From Thermoplasmatota archaeon (GTDB lineage Archaea; Thermoplasmatota; E2; DHVEG-1): a stretch of 8,037 nt of DNA. The stretch lies in contig JAUWYM010000028.1 in assembly GCA_030615845.1 (NCBI GenBank), positions 1 to 8,037 of the forward strand, given 5' to 3'. Below are positions 1-5,633 of the stretch, piece after piece. The notes under the pieces were generated by a model. It was not told the DNA's origin, did no database searches, and saw only the letters and a program-made list of their open reading frames with translations. The translations under genes and the position numbers were made by a program. The first letter of the stretch is position 1, and every line of letters begins with the position of its first letter.

Positions 1-557
1 CACTTTCCGGAGAACCCACTCTTTATCCAAAACTTGGAGAACTCTTTGAGCTCTGTCACAGACGAGGAATTACTACATTTCTCGTAACCAATGGAACAGC
101 ACCAAAGGTTCTAGAAACATTAGATCCCCTCCCCACACAGCTGTAGGTCTCAGTTGTTGCACCAAACAAAGAAGTATATAAAAAAATCTGTTCACCATTG
201 ATTTCCGATGGTTGGGAGAAAATAAACCAAACCCTAGAACTACTACCATCACTGGATACCCGCACGGTGATACGCCATACCTTGGTACAGGGTTGGAATA
301 TGGATGAAAAATATATTGAACAATACGCAAAATTAGATAAAAAGGCATCACCATTGTTTATCGAACCGAAAGGCTATGTGTTTGTTGGATATTCAAGAAA
401 ACGAATGACTCTTTCAAACATGCCGTCTCATAAACAGGTAAAATATTTTGGAGAAAAACTTGCAGAATTTATAGGATATGAAACAAGTATGGAAAAATCT
501 GACTCAAGAGTTGTCCTTCTTACGAGAGATCCAAAAAAACAAACAATTAAAAACTAA
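1..557 (+). CDS. taw1: Taw1/TYW1 radical-SAM 4-demethylwyosine synthase, C-terminal part, with in-frame TAG
   Basis: The frame starting at base 3 is open to a TAA at 555-557 except for one TAG at 144-146. Before the TAG it reads [17 protein letters not shown] and [21 protein letters not shown]. After it comes [14 protein letters not shown], then [14 protein letters not shown] and [17 protein letters not shown]. These are hallmarks of TYW1, the radical-SAM enzyme that joins pyruvate-derived carbons to m1G37 of tRNA-Phe to make 4-demethylwyosine. The N-terminal part with the CxxxCxxC cluster motif lies outside the window. Homologues known to me (for example Pyrococcus) read LPTQLYVS here, so the TAG stands in place of a Tyr, one base from TAC or TAT. 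The frame and conserved blocks are intact on both sides. That argues for a very recent nonsense mutation, an assembly error, or amber readthrough, and against an old pseudogene. Translation could not sensibly restart after the TAG: the next candidate start is a TTG at 198. The gene converges on sepF with 43 bp between the stops. Confidence 0.88.
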
Positions 558-600
558 CGACTGCACAAACATCCAGAAAAAAAGAAAATAGGGTAAAAAC

Positions 601-972
601 TTAGGCGTATTTCCCTCGTATTTTACGTCTGTCTACTTTTACTCCGCTTGGTGAGATAATCATAAGGTTATTGCCGATCCCTGCGATATCTCCATCGATA
701 TCTTTTGCCATTTTCTTCAATTCATTTGTTATTCTTTTCAGAATAACTTCTTCATCAGAAATCGGTGAAAAATCAAGAATTAAGACATTACCGCCATAGA
801 CATAATTTGATATTTCTTTAATATCTTCATATCGCTGAATTTCACCAACAGCGATATGCATTGTGGCAGAAGAGGTCTCACTTGTTTTTGTTTCGACATA
901 TTTTTCAAGATCTACATATCCCTTTGTTAAACCTGTTTTTTTCTCACCAAAAATTTTACTTGCTATTCCCAT
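601..972 (-). CDS. sepF: SepF-like cell division protein (FtsZ membrane anchor)
   Basis: The product has 123 residues. The N-terminus MGIASKIFGEKK is a short amphipathic stretch of the kind that anchors SepF to the membrane. A short linker carrying YVDLEKYVE follows. From about residue 38 comes the compact SepF (DUF552) domain: IQRYEDIKEISNYVYGGNVLILDFSPISDEE, then LKRITNELKKMAKDIDGDIAGIGNNLMIISPSGVKVDRRKIRG. In archaea that divide with FtsZ, SepF recruits and anchors FtsZ filaments at the division site. The length is typical of archaeal SepF. The ATG at 970-972 is preceded by AGGAG at 985-989, a rather long 12-nt spacing; no in-frame alternative start lies nearer. The gene is monocistronic here: it converges with taw1, and its upstream region has three repeated BRE/TATA-like boxes. 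The stop is TAA. Confidence 0.9.
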   Translation of the reverse strand: MGIASKIFGEKKTGLTKGYVDLEKYVETKTSETSSATMHIAVGEIQRYEDIKEISNYVYGGNVLILDFSPISDEEVILKRITNELKKMAKDIDGDIAGIGNNLMIISPSGVKVDRRKIRGKYA

Positions 973-1020
973 AATAACACGCTTCTCCTAATTTTAACCA
1001 TTATTCTAAAATATATATCG

Positions 1021-1075
1021 CTTTATAAACATTTGGCACGAATTTATAATCATTTGAATAGTATATAAACATTTG
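1021..1075 (-). promoter_or_regulatory. sepF promoter region with three tandem BRE/TATA-like boxes
   Basis: On the plus strand three related 14-mers follow one another: TTTATAAACATTTG (1022-1035), TTTATAATCATTTG (1043-1056) and TATATAAACATTTG (1062-1075). They start 21 and 19 bp apart, about two helical turns. Read on the minus strand, each is CAAATG followed by a TATA-like core, resembling a BRE plus TATA box. The box nearest sepF (CAAATGTTTATAAAG, ending at 1021) would place transcription start near 996, just ahead of the ribosome binding site. The other two may be alternative promoters or a repeated operator. Confidence 0.55.
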
Positions 1076-1076
1076 A

Positions 1077-1197
1077 TTATACGTATCCATTTATGTCACT
1101 GTCTTTCCATTTTAGTTCTAGTTTTAACAACTCAAGCACTGATTCAAACGTCACCTTGTCGATTTCATTACTGAGAAATTTGTCCCCTTTGTTTTAT
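1077..1197 (-). other. Possible gene remnant (coding-like minus-strand frame)
   Basis: Between a stop upstream and a TAA at 1077-1079, the minus strand has about 39 open codons that read FLSNEIDKVTFESVLELL and then KLELKWKDSDINGYV, a soluble, helix-like composition. The opposite strand in the same place gives a Ser/Leu-rich translation typical of the shadow of a real gene. No start with a ribosome binding site is visible, and I recognise no family. It may be the C-terminal stump of a gene disrupted in this rearranged zone, or chance. Confidence 0.2.
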
Positions 1198-1201
1198 AAA
1201 G
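1192..1201 (+). promoter_or_regulatory. Putative TATA box of the zinc-ribbon gene
   Basis: TTTTATAAAG is a good archaeal TATA-box match. It would place the transcription start near 1222-1226, just upstream of GGAGG at 1231-1235 and the ATG at 1240. This favours the short start over ATGs further upstream. Confidence 0.45.
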
Positions 1202-1239
1202 TGGTTGTTGTTATGAAATTGGAGGCCTGGGGAGGAACT

Positions 1240-1347
1240 ATGGCTAAATGTAAGAAATGTGGTGTGAAATTAAATTTTTCAAATAATTTTGGAGGTATAT
1301 GTGAAGAGTGTTATGACAAGAGACTCAGAAAAAAAGGAAACCGGTAA
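1240..1347 (+). CDS. Small zinc-ribbon protein (35 aa)
   Basis: The predicted product starts MAKCKKCGVKLNF and ends GGICEECYDKRLRKKGNR. Two CxxC knuckles (C4-K-K-C7 and C25-E-E-C28) are 17 residues apart, a minimal zinc-ribbon arrangement, followed by a basic tail. The ATG at 1240 has a strong GGAGG at 1231-1235 and a TATA-like box at 1192-1201. An in-frame ATG at 1213 and a longer frame from 1093 lack ribosome binding sites, and the extra residues look non-coding. Function is unknown; proteins this small with two CxxC pairs are often nucleic-acid or protein adaptors, which is inference only. The gene ends exactly where the integrase remnant begins, so it may belong to, or have been trimmed by, the integrated element. 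Confidence 0.6.
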   Translation: MAKCKKCGVKLNFSNNFGGICEECYDKRLRKKGNR

Positions 1348-1609
1348 ATTCGACGCCTATACGGTGAAGAACTGGCTTGGACACGAAGAAATACAGACAA
1401 CAGAGAATTACATCAGGTATGCAGAACAATACTACAACCAGCTTCCGGTGGATTGGATTGGCTGTGCCCTCAAACCACAAAATCATTTGGGAGGAAAGCA
1501 CAGCGAAAAGGTTAATAAGGAGAAAACCAACAGAACGCCATTTTCGGGCCTGTTGACAAGATTTTCTCCGAGAAGCGAGTATGGGCCTGCTGAGAGGCAC
1601 ACTGTTTAA
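1344..1609 (+). pseudogene. Tyrosine recombinase (integrase), C-terminal remnant
   Basis: The frame reads FDAYTVKNWLGHEEIQTTEN, then YIRYAEQYYNQLPVDWI. This is the C-terminal end of a phage/XerC-type integrase: the LGH box (catalytic His), the IQTT turn, and the downstream Tyr of TENY, the likely nucleophile. Everything N-terminal, including the catalytic Arg boxes, is missing and is replaced by the zinc-ribbon gene, whose stop overlaps the start of the remnant. The similarity fades after about 1470. The frame then runs on through NRTPFSGLLTRFSPRSEYG and PAERHTV to a TAA at 1607-1609. The GPAE near the end is encoded by the 14-bp copy of the tRNA-Pro 3' end (1582-1595). Integrase genes that run into their tRNA attachment site are familiar in archaeal integrated elements. 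The protein cannot be active as it stands. Confidence 0.72.
1582..1595 (+). repeat. Putative attachment-site copy of the tRNA-Pro 3' end
   Basis: TGGGCCTGCTGAGA is identical to 2257-2270, the 3' end of tRNA-Pro (discriminator base, acceptor strand and start of the T stem), in the same orientation and 675 bp away. It overlaps the end of the integrase remnant. Integrases commonly use a tRNA 3' end as the core site and leave such a direct repeat at the far end of the element. A weaker copy (CGGGCCTGTTGACA, 11 of 14 matches) lies 37 bp upstream at 1545-1558. Confidence 0.6.
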
Positions 1610-1651
1610 CAGGAGAAAAACCTGGTAAAACCTTTTATGGATTTATGTGTA

Positions 1652-2173
1652 TTAATTAAAGTGGTCATCCTTTCGTTTAAAATATAGAATAATTCCTATT
1701 GCAATGATTAAAAATACTAGTTCAAAACCTGGAGTTTTATCAGATTCCCCCTCATCAAATCCTCTAATTCCACTTGTGTCAAGATCTACTTGTGTTGTTT
1801 CAGATTCAGTCCATTCAACACCAGGATAATTTTGAACATTTATAACAAAATGATATTGTATTTTTGTTGCATCATAATGCATTAATTGGATTTTCTTCTC
1901 ATATGCACCATCGCCTTTATCATCCATAGATTCATTAAAACCATCTGTATAAAGAGAATCATCTTTATATTCATCTACAACTAAATATACTGCTTTTGCA
2001 TAAACAAAATATTCGACATCTGCAGTAAACGTAACTTCATCAAGCGGCTTTGGTGTTACTGGGGCTAATTGTATATTTCTCATAACTGGTACAGCAATTG
2101 AATTTGATGCGCTTAATAACAGACCGATTAGTAATAAACTGGTTATGATTATTTTTCTACTTTTATTTTTCAT
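1652..2173 (-). CDS. Secreted Ig-like protein with PGF-CTERM archaeosortase signal
   Basis: The product has 173 residues. Residues 1-27 form a Sec signal peptide: basic MKNKSRK, a hydrophobic core ITSLLLIGLLLSA, and a likely cleavage after NSIA. Residues 30-132 look like one Ig/fibronectin-type beta sandwich (MRNIQLAPVTPKPLDEVTFT start, SMDDKGDGAYEKKI in the middle), a module common in archaeal surface proteins. After an acidic linker (FDEGESDK) come TPGF (147-150), the hydrophobic ELVFLIIAIGIILYF and basic KRK (166-168). That three-part layout is the PGF-CTERM sorting signal, which archaeosortase A cuts so that the protein is attached to a membrane lipid. The protein is therefore predicted to sit on the outer face of the cell. 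The ATG at 2171-2173 has GAGGAG upstream. The gene lies alone between the att-like repeat and tRNA-Pro, so it may have been acquired by integration. Specific function is unknown. Confidence 0.75.
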   Translation of the reverse strand: MKNKSRKIIITSLLLIGLLLSASNSIAVPVMRNIQLAPVTPKPLDEVTFTADVEYFVYAKAVYLVVDEYKDDSLYTDGFNESMDDKGDGAYEKKIQLMHYDATKIQYHFVINVQNYPGVEWTESETTQVDLDTSGIRGFDEGESDKTPGFELVFLIIAIGIILYFKRKDDHFN

Positions 2174-2240
2174 TTGTTATCTCCTCATAGAATGGATCAT
2201 AATACGTTCTCAATTATTAAACTGTTCCTATGTATCACAA

Positions 2241-2256
2241 AAAAATATTTAAAAAG
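2241..2256 (-). terminator. T-rich terminator after tRNA-Pro
   Basis: On the minus strand the tRNA is followed at once by CTTTTTAAATATTTTT. Archaeal RNA polymerase terminates at such T tracts without needing a hairpin. It would end both the tRNA transcript and any read-through from the rpoD operon. Confidence 0.5.
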
Positions 2257-2329
2257 TGGGCCTGCTGAGATTTGAACTCAAGTCTATGGCTCCCGAAGCC
2301 ACAAGGATGCCAAGCTACCCCACAGGCCC
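2257..2329 (-). tRNA. tRNA-Pro (CGG anticodon)
   Basis: This 73-nt gene folds as a cloverleaf. The acceptor stem GGGCCTG/CAGGCCC is fully paired, with discriminator A. The D arm is GGGGTAGCTTGGCATCCT. The anticodon stem GTGGC/GCCAT encloses the loop TTCGGGA, giving anticodon CGG (proline). The T arm is TTGAG-TTCAAAT-CTCAG. CCA is not encoded (ACTT follows). There is no obvious intron. The gene lies 55 bp downstream of rpoD on the same strand and has no strong promoter of its own that I can see, so it may be co-transcribed with the ribosomal operon. Its last 14 bases are duplicated at 1582-1595, suggesting use as an integration site. Confidence 0.95.
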
Positions 2330-2384
2330 AGATTTACAAAACAAAAAATAGAAAATGTAATAAGATGTTTTTGGTAAAAACTGT

Positions 2385-3179
2385 TTATTTCAGCTTTTTC
2401 AGAAGCTTACCAAATTCATCGTATTTTTTCGTAAGAATATTTATTGATTCTTTAAGAGCATCTTTGGCACTTAGTGAACCATCTGTTTCAAAGCTAAATG
2501 TCATCGTACTTGAATCTCTTTTTATTGTGATAAAATCAGCTTTTACTTTATCGATATATGATTCTAGAACAGGAAGTTTTGTGATATACTTCATTTCAAG
2601 TTTATTTGCTTTCAGCTCAACAATATCTTTTGGAAGTTCTTTGATGAAATCTTTTACCTCCTCCATTCTCTTCTTATCAACTTCAATGGAGACATCCATC
2701 ATATATGTTGGCGCTAGAACTGTCTGCCATTTCGCATGATCTCTTGCCATCCCAAGAACTGCCTCAACTTCAAGTATGATCCTCTGACCTTTTGCAAGCT
2801 CTGCAATCGGGATCTTGTCTTCTTTTATAGCAAAGCTTTCATGCTCAGGCTGCAGATCTCCAGAATAAACAATGCCTTCCTCCTCTTTACTTAACGTATA
2901 ACGAACCGTACAACTCGGGCATCCTTTACCTTTGCATTTACAATCCTTCCGAAAGGTTAATAATCGCAGATCCGTCGGTATCGGAATCAATCCAAGGCGA
3001 TGAGCAATAATTTCATCAAAAAGCGGGCTCGTGTTATCATAGATAATAACCTCATCAATAGCAAGTTTCGGAAGTTCAGAGAGCATGACTCTCCGTAGGG
3101 CATTAACAAAATAGACATCGGTCCCCTCAATTTTTAAGACGCCTTTATTTCCTTTCAACTCTATTGTTTTAACCTTCAT
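2385..3179 (-). CDS. rpoD: DNA-directed RNA polymerase subunit D (Rpo3)
   Basis: This 264-residue protein is the archaeal homologue of Rpb3/AC40 and of bacterial alpha. It pairs with subunit L to start polymerase assembly. The dimerisation domain is clear: FVNALRRVMLSELPKLAIDE (24-43), HRLGLIPIPTDLRL (60-73), and the C-terminal helix KDALKESINILTKKYDEF. Four cysteines at C80, C82, C87 and C90 (CKCKGKGCPSC) match the zinc loop of eukaryotic Rpb3 in position. The region after about residue 165, where many archaeal D subunits carry ferredoxin-like Fe-S cysteines, has none here (DVSIEVDKKRMEEVKDFIKE), so this D subunit appears to lack the Fe-S cluster. It starts 9 bp after the rps11 stop with GAGGTGA ahead of the ATG. 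It is the last protein gene of the operon. Confidence 0.96.
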   Translation of the reverse strand: MKVKTIELKGNKGVLKIEGTDVYFVNALRRVMLSELPKLAIDEVIIYDNTSPLFDEIIAHRLGLIPIPTDLRLLTFRKDCKCKGKGCPSCTVRYTLSKEEEGIVYSGDLQPEHESFAIKEDKIPIAELAKGQRIILEVEAVLGMARDHAKWQTVLAPTYMMDVSIEVDKKRMEEVKDFIKELPKDIVELKANKLEMKYITKLPVLESYIDKVKADFITIKRDSSTMTFSFETDGSLSAKDALKESINILTKKYDEFGKLLKKLK

Positions 3180-3188
3180 GTGTTCACC

Positions 3189-3572
3189 TCAGATACGTCT
3201 CCCTCGTTTGCCACCTTTAGCTTTTGTACCGTCATGTGGATGTGGCGTCACATCTTCAATGGTACCAATCCGAATACCTGCTCGTACAAGTGAACGTATA
3301 GCAGTCTGAGCACTACGGCCAGGAGAACCGCCTTTCTTTCCACCCTTCCCTCTAATACGTACGTTCACACTGTCAAATCCTTTCTCCATAACTGCTTCAG
3401 CTACTGTCTGAGCAACCTTCATAGCAGCATACGGTGATCCTTCATCTTTTGCAGATTTAGTCACCATTCCACCTGAGACCCGTGCAACGGTTTCAGCACC
3501 AGTTAAATCAGTTATTGTAATGATGATGTTATTAAAAGAAGAATAAATATGTGCGATACCTTTTCTTCCCAT
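3189..3572 (-). CDS. rps11: Small ribosomal subunit protein uS11
   Basis: This 127-residue protein is of standard length for archaeal S11, a platform protein of the 30S subunit that contacts the mRNA exit region near the anti-Shine-Dalgarno end of 16S rRNA. Typical blocks are [21 protein letters not shown], the conserved glycine/lysine loop [20 protein letters not shown], then [20 protein letters not shown] and a basic end RRI. It begins 2 bp after the rps4 TAA, with GGAGCGAG within the end of rps4 as ribosome binding site, so the two genes are translationally linked. The stop is TGA. Confidence 0.97.
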   Translation of the reverse strand: MGRKGIAHIYSSFNNIIITITDLTGAETVARVSGGMVTKSAKDEGSPYAAMKVAQTVAEAVMEKGFDSVNVRIRGKGGKKGGSPGRSAQTAIRSLVRAGIRIGTIEDVTPHPHDGTKAKGGKRGRRI

Positions 3573-3574
3573 GT

Positions 3575-4489
3575 TTATCTCGCTCCTTTTTTCTTGTTCG
3601 TTTCTTTTGCATTCTTATTTCCTGTTTCAGATTTTTTCACCGGTTCTGTTCTCTCTTCAGCTGGTTTTTCTTCTTCTGCCTTGGAAGGTGGTTCTGGTTT
3701 TTCCTCCTTGGCAGGTTTCTCTTGCTTAGTGCTCTTAGATTGTTCAGCTGGCTCAGTGGTTTCTTTTTCAACTGCAGGTTTTTCTTTTGTTGTTTCTTCT
3801 GTTATTTTTTCACCTGCATCGGTTTTTTCTTCTTTCGCTGACTCAATATCTTCTTTTTTTCCCTCTTTTGTTTTCTCCTCTTTTCTGTCAGATGCTTCTT
3901 TTGATTCAGACGGTTCTTCTGCTTTTTCTTCTTTAACTGCAGTAACACCTGTTTTATACATATCGATCTTTGGTCGTGCAGGATGCGACAGCTCATTTAA
4001 AGGAGATATACCTGTATACCCTATCTTGTTTTCCTCATCTTTTATAACCATATAGCTTGGTATCGTTACCTTTCTCTCCCCTATTGCAATATGTCCATGG
4101 TTGATAAGCTGCCGGGAATGATCTGGAGTTGTTGAAATACCTTTCAGATACACAAGCGTCTGTAACCGTCGAGAAAGCACAGACTCTGTTTCAAGCGCAA
4201 GGACATCATCAAGAGAAGAACCAGCAGATAAAATACCCATTCTTGTAAGATGCAGAAGTAACTGATCACTCTCCTTTTTTACTTGCGGGTCTTCTTTTGC
4301 CCCCATCTTTGCAAGTAACTCCCTTGCATGACCCCTGTATTTCCCAAGATATGTCTTTGCCTTCCACACCTCTTTATGATTCTTAAGCCCATATTTTTTC
4401 ATTAATTCCCGTTCAGATTTAATACGATCTTCTTTCCACGGATGAAACGGGGTGGTGTATTTTTTCCTTGGAAACTTTGGACTACCCAT
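3575..4489 (-). CDS. rps4: Small ribosomal subunit protein uS4 with long charged C-terminal tail
   Basis: Residues 1-176 are a normal archaeal S4: [18 protein letters not shown] at the start, and an S4 RNA-binding domain with [11 protein letters not shown] and [20 protein letters not shown]. The core continues to PARPKID. S4 nucleates 30S assembly on 16S rRNA. From residue 177 to 305 follows an extension of about 129 residues made mostly of Lys, Glu, Pro, Thr and Ser, without repeats as regular as those in S13. It is predicted to be disordered and ends in basic KKKGAR. The frame stays open and meets the rps11 ribosome binding site at the usual spacing, so the tail is part of the gene and not a frameshift artefact. 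I chose the ATG at 4487-4489 (MGSPKFP). A TTG immediately before it would add one residue. The ribosome binding site GGAGTG overlaps the S13 stop region. Confidence 0.95.
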   Translation of the reverse strand: MGSPKFPRKKYTTPFHPWKEDRIKSERELMKKYGLKNHKEVWKAKTYLGKYRGHARELLAKMGAKEDPQVKKESDQLLLHLTRMGILSAGSSLDDVLALETESVLSRRLQTLVYLKGISTTPDHSRQLINHGHIAIGERKVTIPSYMVIKDEENKIGYTGISPLNELSHPARPKIDMYKTGVTAVKEEKAEEPSESKEASDRKEEKTKEGKKEDIESAKEEKTDAGEKITEETTKEKPAVEKETTEPAEQSKSTKQEKPAKEEKPEPPSKAEEEKPAEERTEPVKKSETGNKNAKETNKKKGAR

Positions 4490-4501
4490 CAAAAATCACT
4501 C

Positions 4502-5500
4502 CTAGATTCTCTTCTTAGACACGCCAAGCGCGAGTCCTTTCCGATTGTTTGCCCTAGTGCGCTGTCCTCTTACAGACAAACCTGATTCATGTCTAATCCC
4601 TCGATAGGACCGTATCATCTTAAGTAAATTTACATCATCTCGCAGACGCAGATCCACCTCTGAACTTATCAAATGAATATCATTTCCTGTGTCTATATCC
4701 TTACGATGATTAAGCATCCACCCTGGAGCAGTGTTATGTATATTTTCTAAAACTTCTTTTATTTTTTCGATTTGTGCGTCGGTTAATTTTCCTATCTTCA
4801 CTTTTTTATCAATTCGTGTTGCATCGGCAATGAGAACAGCCATGTGACGTCCTATTCCTTTTATTTGAGCAAGCCCCATAACAACATTTTTCTCACCATC
4901 TATATCTGTATTGGCGATTCGAACGATATATTGAAAATCTTCGTCTTTTTTTTCAGGAGGTTTTTCCAGATCTTTTTTAGGCTCAGTTTTTATTGGTTTT
5001 TCTTCTATTAGCTGTGATTCTTCCCGTTCAGTTTTTTCTTCTTTTATCTCTGAAGTTTCAACCTTTTCTCCTTGTTTTTCAGATTCTTCTTCCTCAGATT
5101 TACCTTCAGGTTCTTCAATGATTTTTTCTTTTTCAGTTGGTGTTTCTAAAACAGGTTTCTCCGCTTTTTCAATGCCAGGTTTTTCTTCTCCTTTTTCTGA
5201 AGTTTCAACATTTTCTCCTTGTTTTTCAGATTCTTCTTCCTCAGATTTACCTTCAGGTTCTTCAATGATTTCTTCTTTTTCAGTTGGTGTTTCTAAAACA
5301 GGTTTCTCCACTTTTTCAATGCCAGGTTTTTTTTCTCCTTTTTCTGAAGCCTCAACAACGTCTTCCCCTTTTTGCTCTTCAGAAATGCCCTCATCTGGTT
5401 TTATCTTAGATGCTGGTTGCGGCTTTGCTAGAGGTTCTTCTTTTTGTTCTTTAGGTGTATCTTCGGCTTTTTCTTCTTTTTGCTTTTTTTTATCTGTCAC
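4502..5500 (-). CDS. rps13: Small ribosomal subunit protein uS13 with ~187-residue charged N-terminal extension
   Basis: The last ~145 residues (from about 188) are archaeal S13: YIVRIANTDIDGEKNVVMGL, IKGIGRHMAVLIADA, MLNHRKDIDTGNDIHLI, YRGIRHESGLSVRGQRTRA, then NNRKGLALGVSKKRI. S13 sits in the 30S head and contacts the 50S subunit and P-site tRNA. Residues 1-187 are a Lys/Glu/Pro-rich, probably disordered extension with a 49-residue unit repeated twice (147 bp each). The start is a GTG at 5498-5500 with a weak GGGGT upstream. The whole extension is in frame with the S13 domain without a stop. An internal start just before the domain would give a normal-sized S13, but I see no ATG with a ribosome binding site there. 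The stop is TAG, followed two codons on by TGA. First gene of the operon. Confidence 0.93.
   Translation of the reverse strand: MTDKKKQKEEKAEDTPKEQKEEPLAKPQPASKIKPDEGISEEQKGEDVVEASEKGEKKPGIEKVEKPVLETPTEKEEIIEEPEGKSEEEESEKQGENVETSEKGEEKPGIEKAEKPVLETPTEKEKIIEEPEGKSEEEESEKQGEKVETSEIKEEKTEREESQLIEEKPIKTEPKKDLEKPPEKKDEDFQYIVRIANTDIDGEKNVVMGLAQIKGIGRHMAVLIADATRIDKKVKIGKLTDAQIEKIKEVLENIHNTAPGWMLNHRKDIDTGNDIHLISSEVDLRLRDDVNLLKMIRSYRGIRHESGLSVRGQRTRANNRKGLALGVSKKRI
5052..5345 (-). repeat. Two 147-bp tandem repeats within rps13
   Basis: 5052-5198 and 5199-5345 are near-identical direct repeats, adjacent without a gap. Each encodes 49 residues with the order KPGIEK, EKPVLETPTEKE, IIEEPEGKSEEEESEKQGE. 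They differ at only a few bases. The length is a multiple of three, so the frame is preserved. The near-identity suggests a recent duplication. Confidence 0.9.
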
Positions 5501-5524
5501 GTCTATACCCCAATTTAATTATAG

Positions 5525-5568
5525 GATCATCTAGATCATCTATTATTGTATTTTTTATCTTATAATAC
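5525..5568 (-). promoter_or_regulatory. rps13 operon promoter and 9-bp tandem repeat
   Basis: On the minus strand TATTATAAG (5567-5559) is a plausible TATA box that would start transcription near 5535, leaving a leader of about 35 nt before the GTG at 5500. A 9-bp unit GATCATCTA is repeated back to back at 5525-5533 and 5534-5542, at or just after the predicted start. It could be an operator for the ribosomal operon, but there is no direct evidence. Confidence 0.35.
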
Positions 5569-5624
5569 ATAAGAAAGTGTTGCCATTAATAAAAAGCTTC
5601 TATTTAAGCGTTTAGGGAGATTTT

Positions 5625-5630
5625 AGGAGG
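5625..5630 (+). promoter_or_regulatory. Orphan Shine-Dalgarno sequence
   Basis: AGGAGG (followed by GG) is a perfect ribosome binding site on the plus strand in the divergent region between rps13 and asnS. No known gene follows it; a short hydrophobic ORF does. Confidence 0.5.
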
Positions 5631-5633
5631 GGC

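Noticed and set aside
1093..1239. Long N-terminal extension of the zinc-ribbon ORF
   Set aside because: The Ser/Leu-rich translation looks like an antisense shadow, it has no ribosome binding site, and a TATA box plus GGAGG point to the ATG at 1240.
3549..4055. Plus-strand Ser/Phe-rich open frames over rps4
   Set aside because: They are the complement of the Lys/Glu-rich S4 tail; S4 itself is unmistakable on the minus strand.
5052..5345. Possible CRISPR or mobile repeat
   Set aside because: The units are adjacent without spacers, are 147 bp long, stay in frame and encode protein; this is an internal gene duplication.
5118..5534. Plus-strand Ser/Phe-rich repeat protein over rps13
   Set aside because: It is a shadow of the Lys/Glu-rich S13 extension; the repeat is inherited from the minus-strand gene.
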